A DNA stretch of 64,000 bases, taken from assembly GCA_052318935.1 (NCBI GenBank), contig JBQRKO010000002.1. The stretch is one strand, 5' to 3'. The first letter of the stretch is position 1. Each line of letters starts with the position of its first letter. Of this stretch, positions 8,181 to 16,962 are shown piece by piece. Source of the DNA: Niallia sp052318935. Lineage in GTDB: Bacteria > Bacillota > Bacilli > Bacillales > Cytobacillaceae. Below the pieces are notes generated by a model. It saw only the letters and a program-made list of their open reading frames with translations. It ran no database searches and was not told where the DNA came from. The translations under genes were made by a program, and so were the position numbers.

Positions 8181-8564
8181 CTATTGTTCACCAGTTTTGC
8201 CACCTTTATTTAGTTCATTTAATAACGCTTGAAGTATATATTGTACAGATTTTGCTGCATCAAGAAATCTTTTTTTACTCGTTTCCGGATAAAATGCCTG
8301 AATGGAGATTATTTCAATATGATCGGATGCTGAAAGTATTTGGGCACCATTAAGATATACTGGCCTTTTGTCATTTACCCATTTTAATGCAAGTTCTTTC
8401 CATTCATCGTTCAGCTGCTTCACTTTATTTGCATAAGGGTGCACTACTTCATAAAAATCTTTTGCTTCTCCTGTTGTTTTCACTTGATGAAATGTTCTTA
8501 TTAAATCTTCAGCTGCTTCCGCCAGCCTTACTGTATCTTCTTTTAACTGATGATCGTTATCCAT
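8181..8564 (-). CDS. yppE: YppE family protein (DUF1798)
   Basis: A 127-residue all-helical protein of the YppE family, known as a four-helix fold without an assigned function. It starts MDNDHQLKEDTVRLAEAAED and has the conserved WKELALKWVNDKRPVYL region and an amphipathic C-terminal helix (KSVQYILQALLNELN). Length fits. Followed by its own terminator; position between recU and yppG agrees with B. subtilis. Confidence 0.85.
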   Translation of the reverse strand: MDNDHQLKEDTVRLAEAAEDLIRTFHQVKTTGEAKDFYEVVHPYANKVKQLNDEWKELALKWVNDKRPVYLNGAQILSASDHIEIISIQAFYPETSKKRFLDAAKSVQYILQALLNELNKGGKTGEQ

Positions 8565-8624
8565 TTATTGTTCACTGCTTCCTATAAATGCTTTGTTGTA
8601 TCTATGTTAGTTATTTTAGAGAAA

Positions 8625-8882
8625 TCATGAACCTAGTTCAAGTTTAAAAATTGCTTTTCTTTTTATTTTTTGGAATTTCTCTATCTTTCTAGCTTCCTCC
8701 ATCCATTTTTGCTCAAATTCAGAAAAAGCTGACTCCAATGTATTTAGATGAATAAGATGTTCTTCTACTTCCATTTTTTTCTTTTCCTGTATTTCCATTA
8801 TCATAATGTCTAACTCTTCCAATTCATCATTCATCGTTTTAAGTATTTTTAAAAGCTCTTCTTTATTATATACTTCCTTCAT
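8625..8882 (-). CDS. small coiled-coil protein, unrecognised
   Basis: An 85-residue, highly charged protein predicted almost entirely alpha-helical with heptad-like spacing (ELLKILKTMNDELEELDIMI, MEIQEKKKMEVEEHLIHLN). No cysteine or catalytic motif is seen. It lies upstream of yppE on the same strand with a 60-bp gap and has GGAGG in the leader (AGATGGGAGGGGATTG) before ATG, which supports translation. Position suggests it replaces the small yppD/yppC genes; function unknown. Confidence 0.65.
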   Translation of the reverse strand: MKEVYNKEELLKILKTMNDELEELDIMIMEIQEKKKMEVEEHLIHLNTLESAFSEFEQKWMEEARKIEKFQKIKRKAIFKLELGS

Positions 8883-9457
8883 TTCAATCCCCTCCCATCT
8901 TTGATACTAAATATGTTCGAGGTGATTCGGTTTGCACCTGCACCATTGACAAAACTAGAAGTGATTCGTCAAAGAAAGAACGGATTCCCCAAAACAATAG
9001 CGGAATTCGACACGAATAGCTTATATATTATTGAAACAATCTTGTTTCTAATGGAATATATACGACCATAATGATTACGACCATGTATGGGAAAAATAAA
9101 CCAAACGTTCCTACTTATTTCCTTCACTCGAATGGTAAAATTTGAAAAAAATAAAAAAATGAAACATAAGTGCCCATAAATTCGTCGAATGATGTAAAGG
9201 ACTCTTGAACTTTGACTCGCAATAAAATACAATGAACATTCTTTTTTTACGGTATAATAGTGACAAAAAGTTTCCGTTCTTGATATTTATTGGGGATTGC
9301 TTGGATCTTTTTGGCTAATTTTCGTTAGCTTTTGAACCAAAATAATGAAAAATACCTGCCATATAAGTCACTTTTTCTAAGAAGCTCTATATGATAATAT
9401 TGTTTGTTGTTAGAAAACACTTATATTGTTTTGCTGGCAGCAAAAAGAGGTGATAAA
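8883..9457. other. 575-bp intergenic region before recU
   Basis: It separates the divergent 85-aa gene and recU. It contains a short direct repeat (TACGACCAT twice, around 9060-9085), a TATAAT at 9253-9258 and a weak GCTAA/TTAGC hairpin near 9317-9332. A minus-strand frame (8969-9232) has no ribosome-binding site or family resemblance and I do not call it. Confidence 0.5.
9253..9258 (+). promoter_or_regulatory. candidate -10 box for recU-ponA
   Basis: A perfect TATAAT in the context ACGGTATAATAGTGAC, about 200 bases upstream of recU. No good -35 hexamer is found 16-18 bp upstream, so this is tentative. Confidence 0.3.
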
Positions 9458-10066
9458 ATGAAACTTCATTACCCAAATGGGAAAAAATATACTCCCATTG
9501 CTGAACAAACGAAAAACACATCGAAAAAAAAACATAACTACGGTAATAGAGGGATGACATTAGAAGAGGACATTAATGTCACCAATCAATTTTATTTAGA
9601 AATTGGGAAAGCGGTCATTCATAAAAAACCAACTCCCGTTCAAATCGTTCAAGTGAATTATCCGAAAAGAAGTGCAGCAGTTATTAAAGAAGCCTATTTT
9701 AAACAAGCTTCAACTACTGATTATAATGGTGTCTACCGTGGAAAATATATTGATTTTGAAGCAAAGGAAACGAAATCCTCCACTTCATTCCCATTAAATA
9801 ACTTTCACGATCACCAAATTAATCATATAATGTTAGTCGAAAAACAAATGGGTATTTGTTTTGTCCTTATTCGTTTTTCATCCACCGACGAAATCTTCTA
9901 CCTAGAAGCAGAAAAACTGATAAAATTTTGGCATAGAATGAACCAAGGAGGAAGAAAATCGATAACAAAAGAAGAATTGGCAACACATGGTCATCCCATA
10001 TCACTTGGTTTTCAGCCGAGAATTGACTATATTAAAGTAATAGATTATCTTTATCATTTCGATTGA
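9458..10066 (+). CDS. recU: Holliday junction resolvase RecU
   Basis: RecU cuts Holliday junctions during recombination repair and chromosome segregation in Firmicutes. The 202-residue protein has the nuclease core GVYRGKYIDFEAKETKSS with acidic residues and the D-x(n)-E-x-K pattern, followed by FPLNNFHDHQINHI. The N-terminal flexible arm includes GMTLEEDINVTNQFY. Start ATG 9458 is set by AGAGGTGAT 6 bases ahead; an upstream TTG at 9404 lacks such a site. It is followed 44 bp later by ponA, the classical recU-ponA operon. Confidence 0.96.
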   Translation: MKLHYPNGKKYTPIAEQTKNTSKKKHNYGNRGMTLEEDINVTNQFYLEIGKAVIHKKPTPVQIVQVNYPKRSAAVIKEAYFKQASTTDYNGVYRGKYIDFEAKETKSSTSFPLNNFHDHQINHIMLVEKQMGICFVLIRFSSTDEIFYLEAEKLIKFWHRMNQGGRKSITKEELATHGHPISLGFQPRIDYIKVIDYLYHFD

Positions 10067-10110
10067 TACAGCTTTTGATTGTTTTGCATACTAGAAAGGT
10101 AGGAAAGAAC

Positions 10111-12807
10111 ATGGCAGAAAAATATGAAACAAGAGAGGAGCGCCGAAAAAGGCTCCAATCTGTAAAAAAGAAATCAACATCAAAAAAGAATAAAAACGGC
10201 AAACAAATTTTTAAAAAGATTTTTTTAACGTTAATAACAATAGGAATTATTGGGATGATTGGGGGAGCTATTACATTTGGCATCATGGTAAAAGGCGCTC
10301 CTAAACTGGATGAAGCGACTTTAAAGGACTCCATTTCCTCTACATTTTATGATTCAGAAGGAAAACCAATTGCGAAAGTTGGAGCTGTTAATCGAGATTA
10401 TGTCGATTATAAAGATATACCTGATTTAGTCAAAAATGCTTTTATTGCAACAGAAGATTCCCGCTTTTTTAAACATCATGGCATTGATCCAATTCGATTA
10501 GGTGGTGCCGTTGTCGCTAATGTTAAAGAAGGATTTGGAGCGGAGGGAGCAAGTACGATTACACAGCAAGTGGTGAAAAACTTCTTCTTTAATCAGCCGC
10601 AAAAAACGCTGTCTCGTAAAGCACAAGAAGCGTGGCTTGCTATTCAGTTAGAAAGAAAGTATTCAAAAGAAGAAATTTTTGAAATGTATGTGAATAAAAT
10701 TTTTATGTCTGAAAATGTCAGTGGTGTTAAAACGGCAGCTGATATATACTTCGGAAAATCACTTGATGAATTAACATTGCCGGAAGCAGCACTTCTTGCG
10801 GGAATGCCGCAGGCGCCAAATGCCTACAACCCATTTAATAATCCAGAGCGTGCCGAAAAACGACGCAATATCGTTCTGTCATTAATGCATCAGCACGGTT
10901 ATATTTCAGAAGCAGAAATGAAAGAAGCACAAAAAGTACCTGTTACTAATACTCTTTTAACGAAAAAAGAAAGAAAAAGCACAGAACTTCCTTATGATTC
11001 TTTTATTAAAGAAGCTATTGCGGAAATAGAAAAAAAATATCCTGATATTAATGTTTATACAGATGGCTTATCTATTCAAACAACAATCAATACGAAAGCA
11101 CAAAAATATGTAGATAAAATTATGTATGAAAACAAAATTGTTCCTTTTCCAGATGAAAAATTTCAAGCTGGAATTACATTATTAGACACAAAAACAGGAG
11201 CAATTTTAGCAATAGGAGGTGACCGTGATCCTAAAGTTAAATTTGGCTTTAACTATGCAACAGAACAAAAACGCCAGCCAGGATCCACGATTAAACCAAT
11301 CCTTGATTACGGTCCTGCTATCGAATATTTAAAATGGGGAACATATCATACGTTAGAAGATAAACCAACAACCTATTCTAACGGCACCCCTATTAAAAAC
11401 TGGAATGGAAAATACCTAGGTTCTATGACGATGCGCAGCGCGTTGGCACAATCAAGAAATATACCAGCCTTAGAGGCATTTAAAGAAGTTGGGAAGGATA
11501 AAGCAAAGGATTTCGCTGTAAATCTCGGCATTCCTTTAGATGATATTCAAGAAGCATACTCTATTGGTGGACTTAAAAATGGGGTCACCAGTAAAGAACT
11601 TGCGGGAGCATACAGTGCTTTCGGCAACGAAGGCGTTTATAATGAGCCGCATGCTGTTACTTCCTTTACGTTAAAAGACGGATCAAAAATAAACATGGAA
11701 CCAGAATCAAAAGTGGTTATGCAAGATTACACCGCTTTTCTAATCACTGATATGTTAAAAGATGTCGTAAACTCTTCCTACGGTACTGGGACCTATGCAA
11801 ATGTCCCTGGATTGCCGGTTGCCGGTAAAACAGGAACAACAAACTATACAGATAAAGAGCTGTCTGAGTATCAAATTCCAACAAGTACGGCAGTTCCAGA
11901 CGCATGGTTTGCAGGATATACAACAAACTTTACGATGGCAGTGTGGACCGGATATGAAACACGTAAAAATTATATTGACCCAGGAATGGATCAAAAAGTA
12001 GCCCAACAGATCTTTAAAAATGTGATGCAATATATTTCAAAAGATGTGAAAACAGCTGATTTCACTAAACCAGCTAGTGTTGACACAGTTTATATTGAAA
12101 AAGGTACATTTCCTGCACAGCTTGCAGGATCCTATACTCCAAAAGATCAAATTCTTACAGAGTATGCGGTAAAAGGAAATATTCCGAGCCAAGTTTCCGA
12201 GAGATATAATAAACCTAGTGCACCAACAAATCTTTCTGCACAATATAATAAAGACAATGATGAAATAGAACTTTCTTGGAATTATGGTGACAAAAAAGAC
12301 GCTAAATTTGCAGTCACTGTTAGTGTTAATGGAGGCGCTGAAGAACAATTAACCGAAACACAAGATACAAGTTTAAAAATTCCCAAACCGGCACCTGGCA
12401 GCAACTATACATTTACTGTTAAAGCAATTAAAAAGGATCAATCCAGTGATCCAGCTACAGCAAGTGTAGCCGTTCCTCAGCAAGAAATAGAGGAACAGCC
12501 CGTTGATGATGAAGACGAAATCGGAGATGACAATACGAATCCCGAAGATAATCAGCCGACTGATAATCAGGACCAAAACAACAATAATGGCAATAATCCT
12601 GATAACAATGGCAACGGAAATGGCGATGGAAACGGGAATGAAAATGGCAATGGAAACAACCCTGATAATAACAACAACAATGGGAATGGGAACAATAATC
12701 CTAATGGCAGCCCAGAAAATAACACCAATAGCCCTACAAATAATGAAAACAACAATGGAGATCAGTCAACACCTACTAATAATATTGATGGGAATACTGG
12801 AGGATAA
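10111..12807 (+). CDS. ponA: class A penicillin-binding protein PBP1 (PonA)
   Basis: A bifunctional membrane enzyme that polymerises and cross-links peptidoglycan. The 898-residue protein has a basic cytoplasmic tail (1-35), one transmembrane helix (~36-60), a GT51 glycosyltransferase domain with ATEDSRFFKHHGID and ASTITQQVVKN, and a transpeptidase domain with the SxxK motif in RQPGSTIKPI, SxN as SRN and the KTG triad as GKTGTT. An FN3-like module (SAPTNLSAQYNKDNDEIELS) and an ~85-residue tail dominated by Asn, Gly and Asp repeats follow. Start ATG 10111 (MAEKYETREERRKR) follows an AAAGGTAGGAAAG site. GpsB in this window is its known localisation partner. Confidence 0.97.
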   Translation: MAEKYETREERRKRLQSVKKKSTSKKNKNGKQIFKKIFLTLITIGIIGMIGGAITFGIMVKGAPKLDEATLKDSISSTFYDSEGKPIAKVGAVNRDYVDYKDIPDLVKNAFIATEDSRFFKHHGIDPIRLGGAVVANVKEGFGAEGASTITQQVVKNFFFNQPQKTLSRKAQEAWLAIQLERKYSKEEIFEMYVNKIFMSENVSGVKTAADIYFGKSLDELTLPEAALLAGMPQAPNAYNPFNNPERAEKRRNIVLSLMHQHGYISEAEMKEAQKVPVTNTLLTKKERKSTELPYDSFIKEAIAEIEKKYPDINVYTDGLSIQTTINTKAQKYVDKIMYENKIVPFPDEKFQAGITLLDTKTGAILAIGGDRDPKVKFGFNYATEQKRQPGSTIKPILDYGPAIEYLKWGTYHTLEDKPTTYSNGTPIKNWNGKYLGSMTMRSALAQSRNIPALEAFKEVGKDKAKDFAVNLGIPLDDIQEAYSIGGLKNGVTSKELAGAYSAFGNEGVYNEPHAVTSFTLKDGSKINMEPESKVVMQDYTAFLITDMLKDVVNSSYGTGTYANVPGLPVAGKTGTTNYTDKELSEYQIPTSTAVPDAWFAGYTTNFTMAVWTGYETRKNYIDPGMDQKVAQQIFKNVMQYISKDVKTADFTKPASVDTVYIEKGTFPAQLAGSYTPKDQILTEYAVKGNIPSQVSERYNKPSAPTNLSAQYNKDNDEIELSWNYGDKKDAKFAVTVSVNGGAEEQLTETQDTSLKIPKPAPGSNYTFTVKAIKKDQSSDPATASVAVPQQEIEEQPVDDEDEIGDDNTNPEDNQPTDNQDQNNNNGNNPDNNGNGNGDGNGNENGNGNNPDNNNNNGNGNNNPNGSPENNTNSPTNNENNNGDQSTPTNNIDGNTGG

Positions 12808-12810
12808 CAC

Positions 12811-12859
12811 AAAAAAAGCTGACGTCAGTCGAAAGATTCGACTTTGCGTCAGCTTTTTC
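12811..12859. terminator. bidirectional terminator between ponA and ypoC
   Basis: AAAAAAAGCTGACG pairs with CGTCAGCTTTTTCT around an inner AGTCGAAAGATTCGACT stem. Convergent genes on both sides and A/T tracts on both flanks mark a shared terminator. It slightly overlaps the 3' end of ypoC. Confidence 0.85.
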
Positions 12860-13370
12860 TTTTGATTTTTTTTATCGCAAATTGTTTTTCTAGTTCCATA
12901 AATAATGCTTCTAATTGCTTAAAAGAATGGTAGCCATTTAACCTTGATAGAATAAATGTAAGTCTTTCTCCTACATTAATCGGCTTTATGCTTATCTCTT
13001 GGCTTATTAAACCACTTTCAAACGATACAGGAAGCTCGTTTGTCCAATATAAACTTTGCAAAAAGTATCCTATACCTTGTATCATCTTTATACGAGTTTC
13101 TTGTTTATGTTCATTTTTGATACTTATGCCTATCTCTTCTTTCAGCGTTTGCCATTGTTTTATTGTTTCGGTAACACATAATTCTATATTTTGTTTTTCC
13201 CAGGGCTTAAATGTTTTTATTTGCTGAAAAAAAGCAGCTTCATGAATAAAGGGGACATTTAGTTGAAAAGTTTCTAATATAGAAATGTTATGAAGCAGAT
13301 ATTCCGTTGGTACATCAAGGTTATCGTAACGTAGAAACGAAGGCAATGTTAATGTAAATGCTTTTCCCAT
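12849..13370 (-). CDS. ypoC: YpoC family protein
   Basis: A 173-residue protein of the YpoC family, unknown function, always next to nth and dnaD in Bacillus. It begins MGKAFTLTLPSFLRYDNLDV and contains the family block around PWEKQNIELCVTETIKQW. Start is the ATG at 13370 that overlaps the nth stop codon (TAATG), implying translational coupling; a longer frame reaching 13574 overlaps nth and is rejected. C-terminus is Lys-rich (KQFAIKKIKRKS). Confidence 0.85.
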   Translation of the reverse strand: MGKAFTLTLPSFLRYDNLDVPTEYLLHNISILETFQLNVPFIHEAAFFQQIKTFKPWEKQNIELCVTETIKQWQTLKEEIGISIKNEHKQETRIKMIQGIGYFLQSLYWTNELPVSFESGLISQEISIKPINVGERLTFILSRLNGYHSFKQLEALFMELEKQFAIKKIKRKS

Positions 13371-14026
13371 TACGTCACACCTATTTTTCTCATTCTTTTT
13401 TTCCCTTCTCTGCAAACAGTCAACAATGGACATTCTGTACATTGTGGATTTTGCGCTTTGCAATGATAACGACCAAAAAATATTAATCGATGATGGGTTA
13501 CCGACCATTCTTCCATCGGAATTTTTTTCATTAATGTTTTTTCTACTTCTAAAACCGAGTCTTTCCAACGACAAAATCCTAATCGTTTGCTTACCCTTTC
13601 AACATGTGTATCCACTGCTATGGCAGGTATATGGAATGCGACAGAAACAACAACATTTGCCGTTTTTCTTCCCACACCTGGCAAGTTTATTAATTCATCT
13701 CTGTCTGATGGAATTTCTCCATTATATTTCTCTATTACCATTTGGCATAATTTTTGAATATTTTTTGCTTTATTCCTAAAAAGTCCAATTGATCTTATAT
13801 CTTGCTGCAATTCTTCTAATGATACATTTAAATAGTCTTCCGGTTTTTTATATTTTTGAAATAAGTTTTTTGTCACCTTATTTACAAGTGCATCGGTACA
13901 TTGTGCAGATAATGCAACCGCAATAACTAATTCAAATGGATTGGAATGAATCAACTCACAATGTGCATCGGGAAACATATCTCCCATTGTGTCTAAACAT
14001 AATCTAATTTCAGCTTTTTTTAACAT
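13370..14026 (-). CDS. nth: endonuclease III (DNA glycosylase/AP lyase)
   Basis: A base-excision repair enzyme that removes oxidised pyrimidines and nicks AP sites. The 218-residue protein has the helix-hairpin-helix LINLPGVGRKTANVVVS with the catalytic Lys, the catalytic Asp in VDTHVERVSKRLG, and a [4Fe-4S] loop with the exact C-x6-C-x2-C-x5-C spacing (CKAQNPQCTECPLLTVC). It ends by overlapping ypoC by one base. dnaD lies upstream, but 518 bp of repeat-derived sequence separates them here. Confidence 0.97.
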   Translation of the reverse strand: MLKKAEIRLCLDTMGDMFPDAHCELIHSNPFELVIAVALSAQCTDALVNKVTKNLFQKYKKPEDYLNVSLEELQQDIRSIGLFRNKAKNIQKLCQMVIEKYNGEIPSDRDELINLPGVGRKTANVVVSVAFHIPAIAVDTHVERVSKRLGFCRWKDSVLEVEKTLMKKIPMEEWSVTHHRLIFFGRYHCKAQNPQCTECPLLTVCREGKKRMRKIGVT

Positions 14027-14064
14027 ATTCCTCCACCATATCTTTTGCCCTATTTTTTCTAATG

Positions 14065-14277
14065 TCTGTTTTCGTATAGATTAGATTGTTGCTTTTAAAC
14101 TCGCAGCCTGAATACACTTCGCTTTCCGTGGGCGAGCGTCGAGCCTCCTCGTCGCATACGCTCCTGTGGGGTCTCGTCTTTCTCGCATTCCCACAGGAGT
14201 CTACGTGTATTCAGCCTGCTGAGTACTTCTTTTCCCATTTTCATGTGAAAAACAACAAAATTTGAGAAAACAGCCTT
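14065..14277 (+). repeat. GC-core element with terminal inverted repeats (family A), copy 1
   Basis: Begins CTGTTTTCGTATAG and ends TTTGAGAAAACAGCCT, giving ~9-10 bp terminal inverted repeats. Inner arms CAGCCTGAATACAC and GTGTATTCAGCCTG are inverted, flanking a GC-rich core (CGCTTTCCG..GGCGAGCGTCGAG..CCTCCTCGTCGCATACG). Other copies are at 19431-19613 (reversed), 22709-22762 (fragment), 53363-53569 and 57079-57290. It codes for nothing and looks like a non-autonomous mobile or structured repeat. Confidence 0.8.
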
Positions 14278-14345
14278 TCTAATTTTTTTGTATTCTTCTA
14301 AATAGCCATTTAATTTTTTGCTCCTTTTTACAGTAAAGTAAGGAT

Positions 14346-14487
14346 TTGCTAAATTCCATTGTTGATTTTCAAAAGGTCAGAGAATCCACTCCTTTTCCGC
14401 GGACATTCTTTCAAGCCTTCGCTCGTACCTCACTGTGGGTCTTGTCAACCCGTTTCTTATAAACAACATTATTGTTTAACAGAGCCT
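14346..14487 (+). repeat. MITE-like element, long form
   Basis: Left end AAATTCCATTGTTGATTTTC and right end AAACAACATTATTGTTTAAC-AGAGCC enclose a degenerate GC core (TTTTCCGCGG...CTCGTACCTCACTGTGGG). A shorter relative at 17572-17647 has the same two ends but lacks the core. Left terminal GGCTCTGTT is eroded here. Confidence 0.65.
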
Positions 14488-14544
14488 ACAGCAAAGAAGA
14501 GAATCCTGTGGATCCTCAAAAAATTAAACTGTAAAATAGTTTGT

Positions 14545-15246
14545 TTAAGGCTCTAGCCAATTAAAAAATGGCACTGATTTACTTGTTGTTGGCTGTTCTT
14601 GTAATTTCATAGCACTTTGATTTTGTCTAAATTTTTTCCCGTAGCTTTTCGCTTGCTGTATTGTTTTTATCCCGTTTTTCTTCCATTCAAATAGAATACG
14701 GTCTATATAGCGAAAATTTAACTTTCCTGAAATGACAGCCTCTCTTAATGCTGCCTTGACGATAACAGGTTCGTGTTGATCATCATCCAGCCACATACTT
14801 AACGATTCAATTTCGAAAGGAGATAAAGGTCTTCCAAACTCATTTTCGAAACATGCGTATAAATCACTTTCTTCCTTTTTTGTATGCTGCGCATCTTCTT
14901 TTTTCGTTATCAGCAAGTATACATCAATGAGCTTATTCCATAATGGCTCCAATGAATATTGTTCATAGCGAATGCCCTTTTCATTGTTCCCATCTATAAT
15001 TTCTAGAAAACCTCTTTTAATAAGCTGACTTAACATTTCATGACATTCCATTGCATCTATCGTCATAAAAGCAGCAAGTTCCATCGGAGTAGGAAAATTA
15101 TTCCCTTTTTCAAAAAAGGAAAAAATTTGCAGCAATAACACTAATTCCTTTTCATTCAGTTTAAGTATTTTATAATGTGCTAAAAGTGTTGTCGGGATAT
15201 TGATGCTTCCTTCTTGCAACCATTTTAGCATAATTGTTTTATTCAT
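14545..15246 (-). CDS. dnaD: primosomal protein DnaD
   Basis: DnaD helps load the replicative helicase with DnaB and DnaI at oriC and at restarted forks. The 233-residue protein has the N-terminal winged-helix (IPTTLLAHYKILKLNEKELV, then FPTPMELAAFMTIDAMECHE) and the C-terminal DnaD/DnaB_2 domain (FENEFGRPLSPFEIES, FRYIDRILFEWKKNGIKTI). Start ATG 15246 (MNKTIMLKWLQEG) follows AGAGGTG; the longer frame reaching 15309 has no site. It is downstream of asnS, as in B. subtilis. Confidence 0.95.
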   Translation of the reverse strand: MNKTIMLKWLQEGSINIPTTLLAHYKILKLNEKELVLLLQIFSFFEKGNNFPTPMELAAFMTIDAMECHEMLSQLIKRGFLEIIDGNNEKGIRYEQYSLEPLWNKLIDVYLLITKKEDAQHTKKEESDLYACFENEFGRPLSPFEIESLSMWLDDDQHEPVIVKAALREAVISGKLNFRYIDRILFEWKKNGIKTIQQAKSYGKKFRQNQSAMKLQEQPTTSKSVPFFNWLEP

Positions 15247-15362
15247 ACAGACACCTCTAATACAGTATATCATGTCATCCAAATGCTTGTAATATGTAAT
15301 AGTAAGCAATTGTTGGCATCACCAATCTCCATATTTGTCGATATTAATGAGTGGAACAAATA

Positions 15363-15483
15363 AGAAAAGCGCAAGCGCCTTGAACAGCTCTGAAAAAAAA
15401 TGTTCCCATGACTCAAAAAGTGCTTTTTACTTTTAGAGGCATGGGGTTATTTTTCACAAGAGCTAGGCGCTGGAGCTAGACAG
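15363..15483 (+). repeat. hairpin repeat (family H), copy 1
   Basis: Outer arms AGCGCCTTGAACAGCTCT and AGAGCTAGGCGCT, inner arms CCCATGACTCAAAAAGTG and ACTTTTAGAGGCATGGGG, loop of Ts. It ends GGAGCTAGACA. Full-length relatives in this window are at 25875, 31928, 35900 and 52332. Arm differences between copies are compensatory (see findings). Confidence 0.85.
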
Positions 15484-15484
15484 A

Positions 15485-15552
15485 AAATAAACAAGGAAGA
15501 ATTAACTAATATTCCTTGTTTATTAGAGGAATATAAAGTAAATTCTTCCTTT
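15485..15552 (-). terminator. asnS terminator with a competing upstream hairpin
   Basis: AATAAACAAGGAA (15486-15498) and TTCCTTGTTTATT (15512-15524) form a perfect 13-bp stem, followed on the minus strand by TTTTC. Its central part can instead pair with 15528-15551 (GGAATAT and AATTCTTCCTT match ATATTCC and AAGGAAGAATT). So two mutually exclusive hairpins exist just after the asnS stop. Confidence 0.6.
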
Positions 15553-15566
15553 TCACTTTTACCCTT

Positions 15567-16862
15567 TTATGGGTATAAACGATTTAGTAATCTTGGGAAA
15601 GGAATGGTTTCACGAACATGCTCTACTCCACTAATCCAAGCAACTGTTCTTTCTAAACCAAGTCCAAATCCAGAATGTGGTACAGAACCGTATTTTCTTA
15701 ATTCCAAATACCACTTATACGTTTCTGAATCAAGCTGATGTTCTTCTAATCGCTTGTTTAACAAGTCCATGTCATGGATACGTTCTGATCCGCCAATAAT
15801 TTCACCATATCCTTCTGGTGCAATCAAATCGGCGCATAAAACGACATCTCCGTTATTTGGATCCGGCTGCATATAAAATGGCTTTAATGTTGTCGGATAA
15901 TGCGTAATAAAGACGGGTTTATCATAACTCTCGGCAATAGCAGTTTCATGCGGAGCTCCAAAATCATCTCCCCATTTGATATCATTAAAACCTTGCTGAT
16001 GTAAAAACTCTAGAGCATCATCGTAACTGATTCGCGGAAATGGTGCTTGAATTTTTTCTAGCTTCGAAAGATCTCTGCCCAGCGCTTTTAATTCCAATGC
16101 ACAATTTTTTAATACAGATTGCACGACGTAACTAACATATTGTTCTTGTACGACTAAATTATCTTCAAACTCACAAAAAGCCATTTCCGGTTCAATCATC
16201 CAAAACTCAATTAAATGACGGCGTGTTTTTGATTTTTCAGCACGGAAAGTTGGTCCAAAGGAAAACACTTTTCCAAGAGCCATTGCCGCTGCTTCCATAT
16301 AAAGCTGGCCACTTTGTGAAAGATAAGCATCTTCATCAAAATATTTTGTGGCAAACAGCTCTGTTGTACCTTCCGGCGCACTTCCAGTCAAGATTGGCGG
16401 ATCTACCTTTACAAACCCATTTTCATTAAAAAACTCATACGTTGTACGAATAATTTCATTTCTAATTTTCATCACTGCATGTTGACGTTTAGAACGAAGC
16501 CATAGATGACGATTATCCATTAAAAATTCTGTACCGTGTTCTTTTGGAGTAATTGGGTAATCAACTGCACTTTGGATTACTTCGACAGCTTTTACAAGCA
16601 GCTCGTAACCAAATGGAGAGCGTTCATCTTTCTGAACAACACCAGTAACATAAACAGAAGATTCCTGTGTGACTGTCTTTGCTGCTTGAAAAACTTCTTC
16701 TGCTACTTCACTTTTTACGACAACCCCTTGTACAAAACCTGTACCATCACGAAGCTGTAAAAAGGCAATTTTTCCACTTGAACGCTTATTTGCAATCCAA
16801 GCACCTATTTTTACTTCTTTATCTACATTTTTAGGTAATTCAGCAATAGTTGATTTAATCAC
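15567..16862 (-). CDS. asnS: asparaginyl-tRNA synthetase
   Basis: Class II synthetase charging tRNA-Asn with asparagine. The 431-residue protein has the OB-fold anticodon-binding domain (IGAWIANKRSSGKIAFLQLR) and the class II catalytic domain: motif 2 FGPTFRAEKSKTRRHLIEF and motif 3 GFGLGLERTVAW. The start is GTG 16862, since GGGGGAG lies 6 bases ahead and the resulting length matches B. subtilis AsnS; the ATG at 16877 sits before that site. No T-box leader was found upstream. Confidence 0.96.
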   Translation of the reverse strand: MIKSTIAELPKNVDKEVKIGAWIANKRSSGKIAFLQLRDGTGFVQGVVVKSEVAEEVFQAAKTVTQESSVYVTGVVQKDERSPFGYELLVKAVEVIQSAVDYPITPKEHGTEFLMDNRHLWLRSKRQHAVMKIRNEIIRTTYEFFNENGFVKVDPPILTGSAPEGTTELFATKYFDEDAYLSQSGQLYMEAAAMALGKVFSFGPTFRAEKSKTRRHLIEFWMIEPEMAFCEFEDNLVVQEQYVSYVVQSVLKNCALELKALGRDLSKLEKIQAPFPRISYDDALEFLHQQGFNDIKWGDDFGAPHETAIAESYDKPVFITHYPTTLKPFYMQPDPNNGDVVLCADLIAPEGYGEIIGGSERIHDMDLLNKRLEEHQLDSETYKWYLELRKYGSVPHSGFGLGLERTVAWISGVEHVRETIPFPRLLNRLYP

Positions 16863-16891
16863 AATATACTCCCCCATAACAATTATGTAAA

Positions 16892-16962
16892 AAGAAAAGC
16901 GGAAGCGACTTGTTTAGCCCCGAAGAAAAATGTTCTCATGACACAAAAAGTGTTTTTACTTT
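16892..16962 (+). repeat. hairpin repeat (family H), truncated left half
   Basis: Begins AAGAAAAGCGGAAGCGACTT and follows the family to AAAAAGTGTTTTTACTTTTT, then breaks off into GGCTACCCTGAAAA, the left end of a different GC-core element. The right arm is lost. Confidence 0.7.

Noticed and set aside
8969..9232. Minus-strand 87-codon frame upstream of recU
   Set aside because: No ribosome-binding site, very biased low-complexity composition, and no family resemblance.
12503..12865. Alternative frames through the ponA tail (Met/Thr/Ile-rich, and antisense Leu/Pro-rich)
   Set aside because: They are shadows of the Asn/Gly codon repeats in the ponA reading frame.
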